Assembly (NCBI GenBank): GCA_028456385.1
Contig: JALNQF010000163.1
Span: 34,828 to 98,827, forward strand
Source of the DNA: Ophiosphaerella korrae
Taxonomy: Eukaryota; Ascomycota; Dothideomycetes; Pleosporales; Phaeosphaeriaceae
DNA length: 64,000 nucleotides
Reading direction: 5' to 3'
Positions 45,433-56,216 of the stretch are shown here, in pieces (positions within the stretch are counted from its first letter, which is position 1; every line of letters starts with the position of its first letter). Below the pieces are notes generated by a model. It ran no database searches, was not told the origin of the DNA, and saw only the letters and a list, made by a program, of their open reading frames with translations. Position numbers and translations under genes: made by a program.

Positions 45433-46401
45433 TTAGTTGCCCCCTTGCCGCCGTTTCTGTGTCATTACCCACTTCATTTTATCACGCGTTTCGCGCATGG
45501 ATTCAACCAGCTCCTCGGCTTCTTTTTCTTTCTCAGGCAAAGTTGCACGCATCTTAGCAGCCTCGGCGACAAGGGCGTCCATCTCCTTCCGGTGTTGGTC
45601 CTTGTATGCTTGCATTGCCTGGGATAGGTTTGTTTCGGTTCGCATTGTGCGCGACATCTCGTGGTGTAGCTGATCGCTGATGATGGCCTGCCGTCTTATC
45701 TTGTCTGCGTCTTGGATGCGGTGTTTGCGCAACCGGTGCAGCTCGTCGTTGATGTGTTTGATTTTCTTCTCGTAGCCATCAGTGATGCGCTTGAAGCCAT
45801 CTCGGGCGGTTTCCAGGTTGGTGTCGGCCATGTGCTTCATTTCATAGGCCTGGGAGAGTTGGCGCTGGGTCTCGGAGCGTGTGTCGCCCAGCATCTTGAG
45901 CGCCTCTTCTGCTCTTTGTTCGGCGACCTTGCGTCTCTTGGTTTCAGCCTCGAGGGCGGCCTTGAGCTCGTCCAGCTTCCGGTCCTTGCGCTCTATGGCT
46001 CTTGCATTAGTATCGGCGAGGACCTGGAGGTGTTGGAAGTCGGCACGCGAGTCTTCAGCCTTGGAGCGGGCGGCCGAGACGCGCTTGGCCTCATCTTCGC
46101 GCGCAAGCTTCTCCGCCTTGAGCTCTCTGCGCAGGCGGTCGTTTTCCGAGGTGATCTTGTCAATGTATTGGGACGTCTTGGAGTTGCCTGGGGTAGTGTG
46201 GAAGTTGGGGCGGGTCCAGGGCGCCGCTGCATTGGCGTCGCCGGCCATGGCCTGGTTTTCGACCGCCAGTGGGCCTGACACATTGCGGGGAGTGGTGAAG
46301 GACGGCATGGAGGGGAAGGTGGAGTTGGAATTGGAATTGGAATTGGAATTGGAGGCGGCAGTGGTCGGACGCGGCGGTGTGCGATGCTCCGAGCCGTTCA
46401 T
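45433..46401 (-). CDS. Coiled-coil protein, She3-like (5' end uncertain)
   Basis: Resembles fungal proteins labelled SWI5-dependent HO expression protein 3, an mRNA-transport adaptor in yeast; function in filamentous fungi is not established. From the conservative start MNGSEHRTPPRP the protein has a Thr/Ser/Asn-rich head with an SN repeat, then the conserved SKTSQYIDKITSENDRLRREL. About 230 residues of heptad-type coiled coil rich in Lys, Glu, Arg and Ala follow, ending MKWVMTQKRRQGGN. The frame stays open upstream to 46782 without a convincing ATG. A likely intron (donor GTAAAC near 46613, acceptor GCAG near 46478) would add an N-terminal piece containing ASVAGGSSTPTVPSAK. I could not place its start codon, so the true gene is probably longer. 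Confidence 0.65.
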   Translation of the reverse strand: MNGSEHRTPPRPTTAASNSNSNSNSNSTFPSMPSFTTPRNVSGPLAVENQAMAGDANAAAPWTRPNFHTTPGNSKTSQYIDKITSENDRLRRELKAEKLAREDEAKRVSAARSKAEDSRADFQHLQVLADTNARAIERKDRKLDELKAALEAETKRRKVAEQRAEEALKMLGDTRSETQRQLSQAYEMKHMADTNLETARDGFKRITDGYEKKIKHINDELHRLRKHRIQDADKIRRQAIISDQLHHEMSRTMRTETNLSQAMQAYKDQHRKEMDALVAEAAKMRATLPEKEKEAEELVESMRETRDKMKWVMTQKRRQGGN

Positions 46402-46867
46402 GTCCAGCGCATGCTTCTCGGTGCGGGTGGAGGAGAGATTGGTGAGATTGGTGAGAGTGGGCGACAGAGGTGCTGCGGTGGGCGCCGAATTAGCATTGAA
46501 ACGCCTCCAACTACTCCGGGAAGAAAAATGCGCCCAAAAGAGGCACGACAGGTAAGGCAGGCAATAGGCGTGTGCGCTGCGACAGGACAGCACGGGCGAG
46601 ATTGTTCTGTTTACCCTTTGCGCTCGGCACGGTGGGTGTTGAGCTTCCTCCTGCGACGCTAGCCTTACCGGGCCTGCGTGGCTGGACGGCTGACAACCTG
46701 GACAACGGGACAACGCCTGCATCAAGGTCACCCTTGAACCACCTTGATGATTGAACAAAGGCGAATCCGCCTTGCCTGGCAAATCTCACTGATGATTGAT
46801 AGTCAAGCACAGTCAAGTTAGTAGTACATGGCACATCAAGTACATCAAGTAGGTTTATATAGGCTGC

Positions 46868-47509
46868 CTATTGCACAATGCCGGGTGCTCTGCGCAGATA
46901 GTTCCTCTCGAATGGCTGCTCCGACTTGATCTGGTTGTTCTTCAATGCCTCGAGTTTCCGCTCGTTGTCTTCGTACGCAATCTTCTTGTACTTTTCAATC
47001 ACCTTCTCCATCGATACCTGGCTGCCTGCCGGCACATTGTACGGCGATCCAACGTTCATGATCTCGGGGAACTTCATGTCGATGTATTCCTGCGGCTTCG
47101 TATTCATGAACAGCACCCGGTCCTCGCCCGCTTGTTCAATCATGCGCACATGCAAGTCGTTCATCCTGGCCAGCTTCTCCGTCTTCTCTGTGTATTCTTC
47201 GATCAGGCGGGTGAGGGCGAGGGGCGAGCCGTCCTCGCTCTTGCGTGAAACAAAATACAGCGCCCATGCAGCCGGTATGGTTCCAAATGTAAGCCAGAAG
47301 CCGCGCTATATGCCAGTCAAGTCAGCCCAGCATCTTCACAGTGCCCGCCGCAATGGGAAACAGTCCGGACGTACCCCCATAGGCTCGTCTACGGGCGGGT
47401 CGCCGGCGCCGTGGGCGTGCGAGTCGTGAGCATATCGGCGCGGCTGTCGCGAGAGCGTCGTTCGGCCGGTGCGGGCAGCAGCCACTGCCGTTCTGCCGAG
47501 TGACTGCAT
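46868..47509 (-). CDS. Mitochondrial complex I 17.8 kDa subunit
   Basis: Fungal accessory subunit of NADH:ubiquinone oxidoreductase in the inner mitochondrial membrane. Exons 47509-47375 and 47305-46868 give 190 residues. The N-terminus is an Arg/Ala/Ser-rich mitochondrial presequence (MQSLGRTAVAAARTGRTTLS). Next come DEPMGRGFWLTFGTIPAAW, a single membrane helix across the exon junction, then RMNDLHVRMIEQAGEDRVLF, a conserved GSPYNVPAGSQ segment and a charged helical tail. Length and order fit the fungal 17.8 kDa subunit. It is divergent from the F-box-like gene with 253 bp between the starts. Confidence 0.85.
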
Positions 47510-47762
47510 CGTGTGTGGGGTGAGGGTTGGTTGTCTTCCTTGGTCTTGGCTGGATGAACGTCAATGGTCAATGTTGGAACACCCGTGATGCGCTTCGGTG
47601 CATAATTTGTCTAGTCCTATTTTGGAATGGCGGCTGGCAAATACACCCTGCTCATCATCAACTTGCCTTGTTGCTCAACATGTATCGGTAATCACATGGG
47701 ATGATGAACGTATAAATGGAGAAAAAGTAATAGAGGGCTTCGATGCATCTCGTGTCTTCGCC

Positions 47763-49603
47763 ATGTCGTATATAGAGCGTTTGAGCGACGACGTGTTACA
47801 CCTCATCGCCAACCATGTAAGGCACCAGCTACATAGCTCGAGCCATTGGGCACTGACAACAGCACCTAGTTTCGTTCAGACCGCTTACCAGCTTTGTATT
47901 GCTTACGACTTGTCTCAAAGCGTCTTGGTGCCTTCGCTGATTCCATTTTGTGCCGTACAATCATCCTCGAAGAGAATAATGTATTCCAAGAACAAGCAAC
48001 CTACCGCTACATTGAACGATTACTTGATCCCACAGATTCCTCTCGACAACTCGTTCGATTTCTCCATGTCGATTCATTCCGAGGTGACAAAGAAAGTTAT
48101 TGTATGAATACAGAGCTTCTGTTGGCTTGCATATCCACCATTCGAAAGCTAGATTCTTTTAGGTTCGCAACTTTGCCTCATCGCCTCATCTTCGCATGCC
48201 AATGCATACTTTATATCAACTAACGTTTGTGTGCGCAGCTGGAATAGCAAGCATCCATTACCTGACAGTATCTTGAGTGCACTGCTTCTTCATCACCCTT
48301 GCGCACAATTACGTGTTTCCTTGAATACGCTCAACCAAGCAGCCGTCTTGTCGCCTCAGCTCTATCGCCTATCTTGTTCAGTTCCATGTTCCAGTATCAG
48401 CGATCCCGACTCAATAGCTCCATTAGAAGACCTCAAACGCATACTCGTACAGTCTCGCAGTCTTCGCGCGCTATCCATTGATGTTCACCAGGATCTTAAC
48501 CTACGTCGAGCGGCAGAAAATAAGGTAAAGGAGCTGGAAATGCTAGCCCAGCCTTCCCATCTTACACCACATTCGTACCATGACTATCGCAAAATCGAAA
48601 AAAATATCACTTTTATGGAAACTTCCTATCCCGTGCAGATCCCTTTGGACCCAACAGACCGCCTACCACCACTAGACGAGTTGGTTATCAAAGCCAAGTC
48701 ATATTTGCTGAATGACTATAAGCACTGCGAAATACTATACCAATGCATGGATTGGAACAAATTAAAGCGACTCAGTCTTGGGCCTTTGAATCCGGGCATA
48801 TTCTTACTATTTTTTTGTGGCAAGATTCCACACTTAGAACACCTAGAATTTCCTTGTCACTCGCAGACATATACCTACGCCCCCTTTCTTCCCCGAGATT
48901 TTCTCAAAATATGCTCGAAGTTCATTTCAACACTCAATCGGCTCAAATCACTCGCCATTCGCTGCGATATAATTGATTTCTCACACCAGTTCTGGCTTGA
49001 TTTGAGAACGACACACGGAGAATGCCTGCAAGCATTATCGCTTCTGGCATGCCACGATTGGCTTGAGTCACCAATATGCTGCGTTTCACAACTGGGATTT
49101 CTCTCCGCTTTCACCGCGCTGAAAACGCTTGACCTTGAGTCAGGGTCATTCTTCTCCTCGCATATATGCACCATTTGCCACCACGCCGAGAATGCGCTCG
49201 TAAGCACCCCAGATCAAAGTTTCAAATTTCAAAGTGCTTACCCGCGTAGAATAGAGATTATATCACAAATCTTCCCTTTCTTACATCATTACAAACGATC
49301 CAAATCTCGATTCGAGCCTACCCTTGCAGTCAGCGATCCCTACATTCATACGTTGCCAATCATGCACACTGTGCAATCCGGGATCTCTGGGCCAAATATG
49401 TAAACACCGACCATGACTTGCAGAGCTTCAAGCTTCATTTTTGGCGTTGGGAAGCACCTTCCGCGCGTCCGGATGCGAATGGTGTCACGGGGTACGCCCG
49501 CATCCACAGGGTTATTTTCGAAGGTGTGAAGAGGGGTTCGCGGCTATTAGTCAAGGGACGTAATGATGGAAACACTTGTTCAACTTGGTACGATGATGTT
49601 TAG
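47763..49603 (+). CDS. F-box-like/leucine-rich-repeat hypothetical protein
   Basis: Exons 47763-47816, 47870-48162, 48239-49199 and 49250-49603 join in frame to 553 residues. The first 50 residues look like a fungal F-box (MSYIERLSDDVLHLIANH, then RLPALYCLRLVSKRLGAFAD), which would link to Skp1 in an SCF ubiquitin ligase. The rest has scattered leucine-rich motifs (LKRLSLGPLN, LEHLEFPCH, LKSLAIRC, LQALSLLACHD, LKTLDLESG, LPFLTSLQTIQISI), the usual substrate-binding half of such proteins. The last intron (49200-49249, GTAAGC donor) is easy to miss because the frame reads on for 67 codons, but removing it joins to the tail WAKYVNTDHDLQSF, FKLHFWRWEAP. Target unknown. Confidence 0.75.
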
Positions 49604-49933
49604 CGTTAGGCTGCAGACGATGCATTAAAGACAATGAAGTGCTGAGAAAGATTATTATTGTGCAAGAGCGTAACTCTACATCACTGCCCAGAAGTAGAAG
49701 TAATGAAACAACGCTGATCACGAATGCAGAACAAGCAACCTATGCTGCCTTACGTTGCAGTCTTATATAACAGTAAAGAAAGTAGAATGGCTTGGTAAAT
49801 TTTTGCTAAGTTTGTGGCACTGAATCCGGCATCACTGCCATGTATAGTTATGCATCTCAAAACTGTTCTCTGAATTATAAAAATATGAACATGAATCATC
49901 ACTAGTATTATTTCATCCCTAAAGTCGTCATCA
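49604..49933. other. Intergenic stretch between convergent genes
   Basis: 330 bp, AT-rich, serving as 3' flank for the F-box-like gene and the carboxypeptidase. No feature recognised. Confidence 0.5.
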
Positions 49934-51370
49934 TTATTCCAGTCCTGCCGCAATCGCTGCAAGGGACCACTCCATGAAACCCGCATTCGTATCCAATATA
50001 TTTTGGTTGAATTCGCTTGACGTTGGGTAGAAATTCGTTGAGTATCCAAACTCCATTGTGAATCCATGAACCTTGTTCTTGCCTGGCTGCGCCCACTGTC
50101 TGCTATACGCGTAATCGTCGCTGGCGCCAGACGTAGGATACAGACCAACGGCTTGAATTTCTTTGTAAGAGCGGTTGCCTACACTTCTCATACCTGCCGC
50201 TGTTTTGGCGGCTACGTTCTTGATGTTGGTAATATCGGCGGCCGGGGCGTACTCCTTGTACACGCTGTCACCAACGGGGCCACGTTTACCATCGTACGCT
50301 GAGTTGAGGAAGTTCATAGTAGGGGTAGTCGATTGATTATCATCATCACCCCATGAGTACAAGATATCTCCAACAGCGGAGTGGACGTCCATGAACCACC
50401 GAATCTTGGGGAATGATTCATAAATGCTGACATGGTTCTTGGTCTCGGGTTCCGAGGCTGCGGCTGTTCCGGCGTAGACTTCACTACTGGGTGATGTCGA
50501 TGCAGGTGACTCACTTGGGTCAAAGTACTTCTTGAAGTTCCATAGGAAGTCAAAGTTCCTGTTAATGTCGACACCAACGGAAGCTCCGCTAGAGCCAGAG
50601 CGCGTATTGCGGTTCTTTCGCCACAACGCGCCGCTGGATTGATCATAGGCTATGCCATCAGGGTTAACCATGGGGAAGACGACAATGCCGGCGGCTAGCA
50701 CGCTCTTCACTTGAGCATTGGTGTATGTCTTCTTGCCGTATGTAAGGCCACTGTCGGCCTTGTTGGCGGCAAGCAAATCGGCAATCCAGTAGATGACGTT
50801 GTCGGGTCCACCGCGCTCGCGGGCGTGCACGCCGGCACTGAGATACAGGTGGTACGCTGACTTGTCTGTGCCAGCGCCGACGTAGATTGCAGTTGACGAC
50901 GCGCCATTGAATGTCTTGTTGGGGAGGGTAATTGTGTTAGCACCGTAGGTTTTGGCAAGAGCCTGAATCGCTGAGTTGATTTCAGCGGGATTCATGATGC
51001 TGGTGATTGTGGTGCCTGACGCCTGTGTTCCAAGACCAACAGGTGCCACAGTTCCGGCCTTCCAGCGATCTCCAGCGCCGATGGGTGCGGTTGCTGCTCG
51101 CTTGATAATCTGTCTATTGATAGAGAGTTCTGGAGTGCCCTTGTATTCGTGTTGGAGATCGGCTATCTGATCCTCGGTGAGTAGCGCGTGGAGAGTGAAG
51201 TGACCATCTTGAGTGGCTTGCGCAATCGGCCGGCATCCAAAGTCATAAGTGTCGTTGCGAACAATATTATGAAAGTGTTCAGCCGTTGGTGCCTTGAAAT
51301 AAACAGGCAAAAGGTCGCCAAGAACAACGGTGCTCTGAAGAATCAGAGATGCAACGAGGGAGTATTTCAT
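49934..51370 (-). CDS. Secreted zinc carboxypeptidase (M14A)
   Basis: Carboxypeptidase A-type metalloprotease that trims C-terminal residues from extracellular peptides. A single 478-codon exon. The chosen start MKYSLVASLILQSTVVLG gives a signal peptide; the frame continues upstream but without such a sequence. A propeptide of about 80 residues follows, then the catalytic domain. It has the zinc pair in SAGVHARERGG (HxxE) and the third ligand in MDVHSAVG. NPDGIAYD and DINRNFDFLW are substrate-binding motifs, and the general base lies in TMEFGYSTNFYP. Length is somewhat above the mature M14 size, as expected with the propeptide. Likely secreted during nutrient acquisition. Confidence 0.93.
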   Translation of the reverse strand: MKYSLVASLILQSTVVLGDLLPVYFKAPTAEHFHNIVRNDTYDFGCRPIAQATQDGHFTLHALLTEDQIADLQHEYKGTPELSINRQIIKRAATAPIGAGDRWKAGTVAPVGLGTQASGTTITSIMNPAEINSAIQALAKTYGANTITLPNKTFNGASSTAIYVGAGTDKSAYHLYLSAGVHARERGGPDNVIYWIADLLAANKADSGLTYGKKTYTNAQVKSVLAAGIVVFPMVNPDGIAYDQSSGALWRKNRNTRSGSSGASVGVDINRNFDFLWNFKKYFDPSESPASTSPSSEVYAGTAAASEPETKNHVSIYESFPKIRWFMDVHSAVGDILYSWGDDDNQSTTPTMNFLNSAYDGKRGPVGDSVYKEYAPAADITNIKNVAAKTAAGMRSVGNRSYKEIQAVGLYPTSGASDDYAYSRQWAQPGKNKVHGFTMEFGYSTNFYPTSSEFNQNILDTNAGFMEWSLAAIAAGLE

Positions 51371-52325
51371 GACAGCCGTAATTGAACGAAGCGATAGACT
51401 AGGTGGATAGACGCAGAGAATACAAGCAATGGAGCAAGGTCGACTTGATATACAAAAGCTTGAGAGGATGCATAGTACAGCTTTCGGCCCTACCCAGCCC
51501 AATTTGGCCCTGCTCCAAATGAATGGCAGGTGATGTCCTGGCCCAAATGCTTGGTAAGTGCCCGATAGGGGAGTTGCCTGTGCTGTGCTCCGCCATTGGT
51601 CAGGGGGGGAGATGGGCGCTAACCGTGACCTTCTTGTTTAGTCCCTCCGCCGGTATTCCGCTACCTTACACCTGCCCAGATTGACCTGGACGGGCGCTAT
51701 GTCGAGATAAGATGCAATGCGAGCTGCCTCGACTGGATAGGACATATTGATCGGCGGGACCTGTATCGATTGTGCCATTGTGGGGGGACGTGTCAATTAA
51801 ATTGCAGGACTTCTACAATTGCCAAGGAGTCCTGAGCAAGAACACAACCTGGCATCCCCATACAAAATTGCGCCGTACAAAAGGTTACTGATTTTGGCTA
51901 CCATGGCTGTTGTCTTGGTACATCTGCCGGAGCGGTGGCACCTTGTGCTTGGCGCCATTTGTTTGCTTGTGCAGACTCTGATCAACTTTTACCACTGCGG
52001 ACAGCCATGCCAATTACCTCCAATAACTACGTTTTCCTGAGAGGTATTTTTGAGCCAGGAATAATACCTAATTTACATTAGCTAGATGTCAGCTGTGATT
52101 GTGCCAAGACAACATCGCCAATAGCATTGTTTTTCTTGATGTTGGCCGGACATCATGTCTACTCAAGTCAAAAAAGTCCTTTTGATAAGAACATCGACGC
52201 ATCCAACTCTTTAGAATCTATACAATAATCACTCGACGGCGGAAGCAAAAGTATTCGTATTGAACCAAAGGATGGACATGAAATATTGCGTCTTGATTCT
52301 GAAGCTCTAGAGGTTCAAAAAAGAA
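51371..52325. other. Intergenic stretch
   Basis: About 0.95 kb that includes the carboxypeptidase promoter. Short frames at 51797-52040 on both strands are unsupported. Confidence 0.5.
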
Positions 52326-52414
52326 GGGTCTTGCCGCGACTCGAACGCGGGGCCTCTCGCAAGCTATGCTCGGGTTTACCCTAAGCGAGAATCATACCAC
52401 TAGACCACAAGACC
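52326..52414 (-). tRNA. tRNA-Pro (AGG) with 17-nt intron
   Basis: Read on the minus strand, GGTCTTG at the 5' end pairs with CAAGACC at the 3' end (7 bp acceptor, discriminator C, no encoded CCA). The D arm contains GGTCTAGTGGTATGA, the anticodon stem pairs CTCGC with GCGAG, the loop gives anticodon AGG, and the T arm holds GTTCGAGTC. An intron at 52362-52378 follows the purine 3' of the anticodon, the canonical position. Mature length is 72 nt. Confidence 0.93.
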
Positions 52415-52941
52415 TTAGATGGATATTTTTCCAAATTAGTTGTATAATAGTCTTAGACAAACCAAAATATAGATTTAACAACCCAAGGATCGACTTCACA
52501 ACCATTCATTACTCCCAGGAAATTCTCAATCAGTAAGTAGGAGGAGCTCAGGGGTAGAAACACTAATATGTAACTGTTATTACTTACGTACATGGCTACA
52601 GGGACCGTGCGGCATGGGCATCAAAAGCAGAACGCATCGAAGCTCTCGTACGTCGCACACCTCAGATCTCGATAAAACAAGTCCACAAGGCTTCATAGCT
52701 ACAATTCACATGACCTCTATAATCGCTTCTATGAGTTGAACTCTAAGTCAGCGCCGTACATACCTAAACCACGTGGGTCAATATGGTGCGGTTGTTTGTT
52801 CCAGAAGGTATCATACTTTAATCAAATTCGGCATTGTAGCTACGTTAAGCATCTGTAGGTGAAGCTCAAATACCCATCTTACCGCGATATCGAGATCCTC
52901 TAGTCGCGGAACCGAAAATCATTACGGTTCCGAGGCAAAGC
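52415..52941. other. Intergenic stretch
   Basis: 527 bp between the tRNA and the unknown membrane protein. It holds the internal-promoter tRNA's upstream flank and the next gene's promoter. No gene seen. Confidence 0.5.
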
Positions 52942-54294
52942 ATGATGTACGCTGGAGGCATAACCGCCGTCCTGTCCCTCCTGGGCCAATCGAGGCCGGG
53001 CATCTTTCTGAAGGCTACGGCGTATTTCGGTGCGGCAACCATATCGTTATCAGCACTCGATATTTATGGCAAGAGAGAGGTGCACAGAGGCATGTTCAAA
53101 TATAAGAAGATTGACCCCAAACCCAGTAAACTATGGGAGCAGACACAGCACTGGACCGTGGATGATTTCATTGTCGGAGGAGGTGTCCTTGGCACATCTA
53201 TCAGCATGAACCGGCGCTCCTTTCCAGGCGTTGGCGGCTGGAAGCGAGTCCTCGCCCTGGCCACCGTCGGGTCGGTGGTTGGTAGCTATGTTGCAGATGC
53301 TTACCTGGTTCGAATTGGAGTCTCACCCCATACCGTGAAGGTAGTGCATGATGCATATGAAATATATCGACATCATTTTTATCGACAAATGAAGGCAGAC
53401 CAAAAGATTTATGATTCGCTATCACCGTTTGGCCGACTTGCACTCACATTTTATGCGTCATCCATTTCACAACTCCCTATAAATCCTTTAGATATCACGA
53501 AAGGAACTCAATCCTGGGTAGATAACTTGGCTGCGGGCCAATTACGGGTTGACAACGCGAGCAAAACTGAAGAATCCTCCTTTACCACGACCATGTATGG
53601 AACAGAGTTCTGTGGACCAGACATTATCAAAGGCGTCAAGTTATACAGCGAACGCTTTGAGGACCGAGATCCGTGTGCCTTGCAAGAGGCCCTTGAGAAT
53701 TTCCAACATACTCGAATGAAGGGAGCTACCGAAGCGCAGTACCTTGGGTATGTTTTAAATGCACGAGAGCACGAGTTCTACAAACTGGTCAAGGAGGACC
53801 GGGAAAAGGACGTCTTCCGCAGGGAACTTCAGTTGCTGCACGGATTATCCGTGCAGCTTGGAAGTCGGGACGGCATCCTCGCCGTTTTGATTGCTGATCT
53901 AGAGAAGCGATTGGGAAAAACTACGGACAAAACTACGGAAAAAGAGCCTGTTAGCCAGACTGACCTTGGCAAGGTTACTTCAACGCCAGGCGAGCTTCCG
54001 TTAGACTGGATGGACACTTACAGCCCACACTGGACAGACAGGCGCCTGCGGTTGTTGTTAGGTAAAAAGAGGGCAGCATTGCGTGAATTTGAACGATTAT
54101 ACTCGACAGACTTGATTGTTGTCGCGGGCAAAACTAGTAAGGGGCAGAAAAGAAATGCTGCCCATCGTGCTAGGGTTGAGGCGGCGAGGAAAGACGTGGA
54201 GGCTACAGAACGGGTGCTTCAGCTAGTGGAGAGGCGAATACAGCTGGCTGAACGCAAAGCTGATGAAGCAACTCATGGTCGCAAGGATGTATAA
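52942..54294 (+). CDS. Hypothetical membrane protein with C-terminal coiled coil
   Basis: A single 450-codon exon that I cannot assign to a family. Near the N-terminus are two or three hydrophobic segments: FLKATAYFGAATISLSALDI (about 22-42), DDFIVGGGVLGTSISM (about 75-90) and LALATVGSVVGSYVADAYL (about 99-117), with basic loops. The middle is soluble and mixed. The last about 90 residues (LLLGKKRAALREFERLY onward, with RVEAARKDVEATERVLQLV) are strongly helical and charged, a coiled coil. The N-terminal Gly-rich hydrophobic pattern resembles organelle-membrane proteins, but that is only an impression. The even codon use and full-length frame argue for a real, conserved gene. An upstream intron or start is not excluded. 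Confidence 0.75.
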   Translation: MMYAGGITAVLSLLGQSRPGIFLKATAYFGAATISLSALDIYGKREVHRGMFKYKKIDPKPSKLWEQTQHWTVDDFIVGGGVLGTSISMNRRSFPGVGGWKRVLALATVGSVVGSYVADAYLVRIGVSPHTVKVVHDAYEIYRHHFYRQMKADQKIYDSLSPFGRLALTFYASSISQLPINPLDITKGTQSWVDNLAAGQLRVDNASKTEESSFTTTMYGTEFCGPDIIKGVKLYSERFEDRDPCALQEALENFQHTRMKGATEAQYLGYVLNAREHEFYKLVKEDREKDVFRRELQLLHGLSVQLGSRDGILAVLIADLEKRLGKTTDKTTEKEPVSQTDLGKVTSTPGELPLDWMDTYSPHWTDRRLRLLLGKKRAALREFERLYSTDLIVVAGKTSKGQKRNAAHRARVEAARKDVEATERVLQLVERRIQLAERKADEATHGRKDV

Positions 54295-54561
54295 CACAGA
54301 GGTACGTTAAATGTCTTGTAACGGTATGTAAATTGTTCTACTAGATATTGGCACTTGGAATCAACCGTATCTGTGCCTGATTGGTGACAGGGCTAGTCGT
54401 GACAGATGACGTAACAGATTTGTGCTTCTCAACGCAGAAATTCTCGTCCACTTTTCTGCTTGACACGGGCTGCTAGGGTGATATTGAGAGCTGCCACTAT
54501 CATCCGTCATCACCACTAATATTCTCTTGAGTCGGTAGTTGAAGACCACACCACGGCGAGC

Positions 54562-55203
54562 ATGGGCTTAGTCCGGTTTGCTGCCTGCACGCTACGCACT
54601 CCATCTGACTGCGCGCAACGCGCATCGTGGGAGGCGTTGAGGCGGCGATTTCAGTCTACGACTACGGCGCCTACAACACACTACTCCTTGTTCCCCAAGG
54701 CCCTCCCTCATGGCCCGCCGCCCAACGCGCCCTTCGCCATTGACCTGTCTGCGTTGAAACGCGAATTTCTACAACTACAAACCCGCGCTCACCCAGACAT
54801 GCATGCACAGCTGGACAAAAAGCGGGCCGAAGCGCTCTCAGCACGCATCAACGAAGCCTACAAAACACTTGAGAATCCGTTGCGCCGCGCACAGTACCTC
54901 TTGAGCCTGCGCGGGGTTGAAGTGGGCAACGACGAGACGGCCAAGGTGGAAGATGCCGGGCTGCTAGTTGAGGTCATGGAGGCACGGGAGCAGATTGAAG
55001 AGGCAGCGCGAGAAGAGGATTTACAGGAAATCAAAAAGTGCAATGAAGAAAGGACCCGGGCAAGTGAGGCGGCATTGGAGAAGGCGTTCAAGGAAGATGA
55101 TATCGAGTGTGCGGCGCGGGAGGCGGTCAGGTTGCGTTATTGGATCAACATCAAGGAGAGCGTGGACAATTGGGAGCCATCGGAGTCGGCCGATGGCTGG
55201 TAG
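54562..55203 (+). CDS. JAC1: J-domain co-chaperone Jac1/HscB for Fe-S cluster assembly
   Basis: Mitochondrial co-chaperone that delivers the scaffold Isu1 to the Hsp70 Ssq1. A single 213-codon exon. An Arg-rich presequence (to about residue 35, RRRFQSTTT) precedes HYSLFPKALP. The J domain follows with ALKREFLQLQTRAHPDM (HPD at residues 77-79) and ARINEAYKTLENPLRRAQYL. The C-terminal three-helix bundle of the HscB type contains LLVEVMEAREQIEEA and RLRYWINIKESVDNWEP. Length and motifs match fungal Jac1. The stop is only 83 bp before the cytidine deaminase start on the same strand. Confidence 0.93.
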   Translation: MGLVRFAACTLRTPSDCAQRASWEALRRRFQSTTTAPTTHYSLFPKALPHGPPPNAPFAIDLSALKREFLQLQTRAHPDMHAQLDKKRAEALSARINEAYKTLENPLRRAQYLLSLRGVEVGNDETAKVEDAGLLVEVMEAREQIEEAAREEDLQEIKKCNEERTRASEAALEKAFKEDDIECAAREAVRLRYWINIKESVDNWEPSESADGW

Positions 55204-55286
55204 TTTCCATCGGCAAGCCTCGGCTCTTGGTCGCATCTTTATCAACCCGCCGCGTGCCCGCTCTTGCTGCTCTCCTTTCCTTCACC

Positions 55287-55908
55287 ATGCCCCCCGCCTC
55301 CTTCCAACCTGCTGAAGCTGTAGACGACCACGACGGCTTGGTCTCGGGCGTGTCTGCGCCCGAGCTGCAAGCCCTTGGCGAGCGATGCATTGACGCAAAG
55401 GCCGGGGCATACTGTGTGTCAATCTCGGAGGCTGCAATGCTGTGTCAAGCATGCTAATGGCTGTTGCACAGGCCCATACTCCCTCTTCCGCGTCGGCGCC
55501 TCCCTCCTCCTCAGCCCAGCCATGACCGCCGCCAGTCCCTCGTCTGCCTACCCGGCCTCGCACATCATCACAGGCGCGAATGTGGAAAACGCGGCTTACC
55601 CGGTTGGCACGTGTGCCGAGCGCGTCGCAATGGGCACAGCCGTGCATCTGGGGCACCGGCTTGGCGCCTTCAAAGCCGTGGGCGTGTCTACCGACATTGA
55701 CGATTTCTGCAGCCCATGCGGCATGTGCAGACAGTTCCTGCGTGAGTTCCTGGGTCTCGAGGTGCCTGTGTTCATGTTCAACAAGGAGGGCAAGTGGATT
55801 GTTAGGACCATGGGCGAGCTGCTGCCCTTGAGTTTTGGGCCAGACGTGCTGCCGCCGCGAGAGGCGATGAGAAAGGTGCAGGAAGACGACAAGGCCAAGA
55901 CGGCCTGA
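55287..55908 (+). CDS. CDD1: Cytidine deaminase
   Basis: Zinc enzyme of pyrimidine salvage turning cytidine and deoxycytidine into uridine forms. Exons 55287-55413 and 55472-55908 join to 187 residues. The intron splits the Cys codon of AYCPYSLFRVGASLL, the family substrate-binding stretch. The zinc motifs are NVENAAYPVGTCAERVA (first Cys ligand plus the proton-shuttle Glu) and CSPCGMCRQ (the other two Cys). The C-terminus WIVRTMGELLPLSFGPD is typical. It is a homotetrameric small-form enzyme judging by length. It follows Jac1 closely on the same strand, so promoter elements must lie within or beside the Jac1 3' end. Confidence 0.93.
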
Positions 55909-56216
55909 GCCTATGCATGCGTAGGTAGTGTGGTGTAGAACGCAACCACATGCAAATATCTAACTCCATTCATCCCAAAGCCCAAAGCCCAAAGTCTGTA
56001 GACTAACTACCCCGCGGGCCCACCTCCTGATAAGGGACGATAAGCACCCACTTCAACCAACAACAGCCCACATGCATCTCCGCGCCCCGTGGATATGCAG
56101 TCGCGCTCATTTCGTGCCTCGTTGTGTACTCAGATCATATCAGCATAGCACAAACAAAACATGTCTCCTCAAGCAAAGCCTATCCAACTTGACGCCCTCA
56201 TCGTCCCCCCAGCACC
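55909..56216. other. Intergenic stretch upstream of the SDR gene
   Basis: 308 bp of flank. An ATG at 56161 opens MSPQAKPIQLDALIVPPAP, which resembles the start of related SDR proteins, but its frame stops at 56218. See the SDR entry. Confidence 0.45.
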
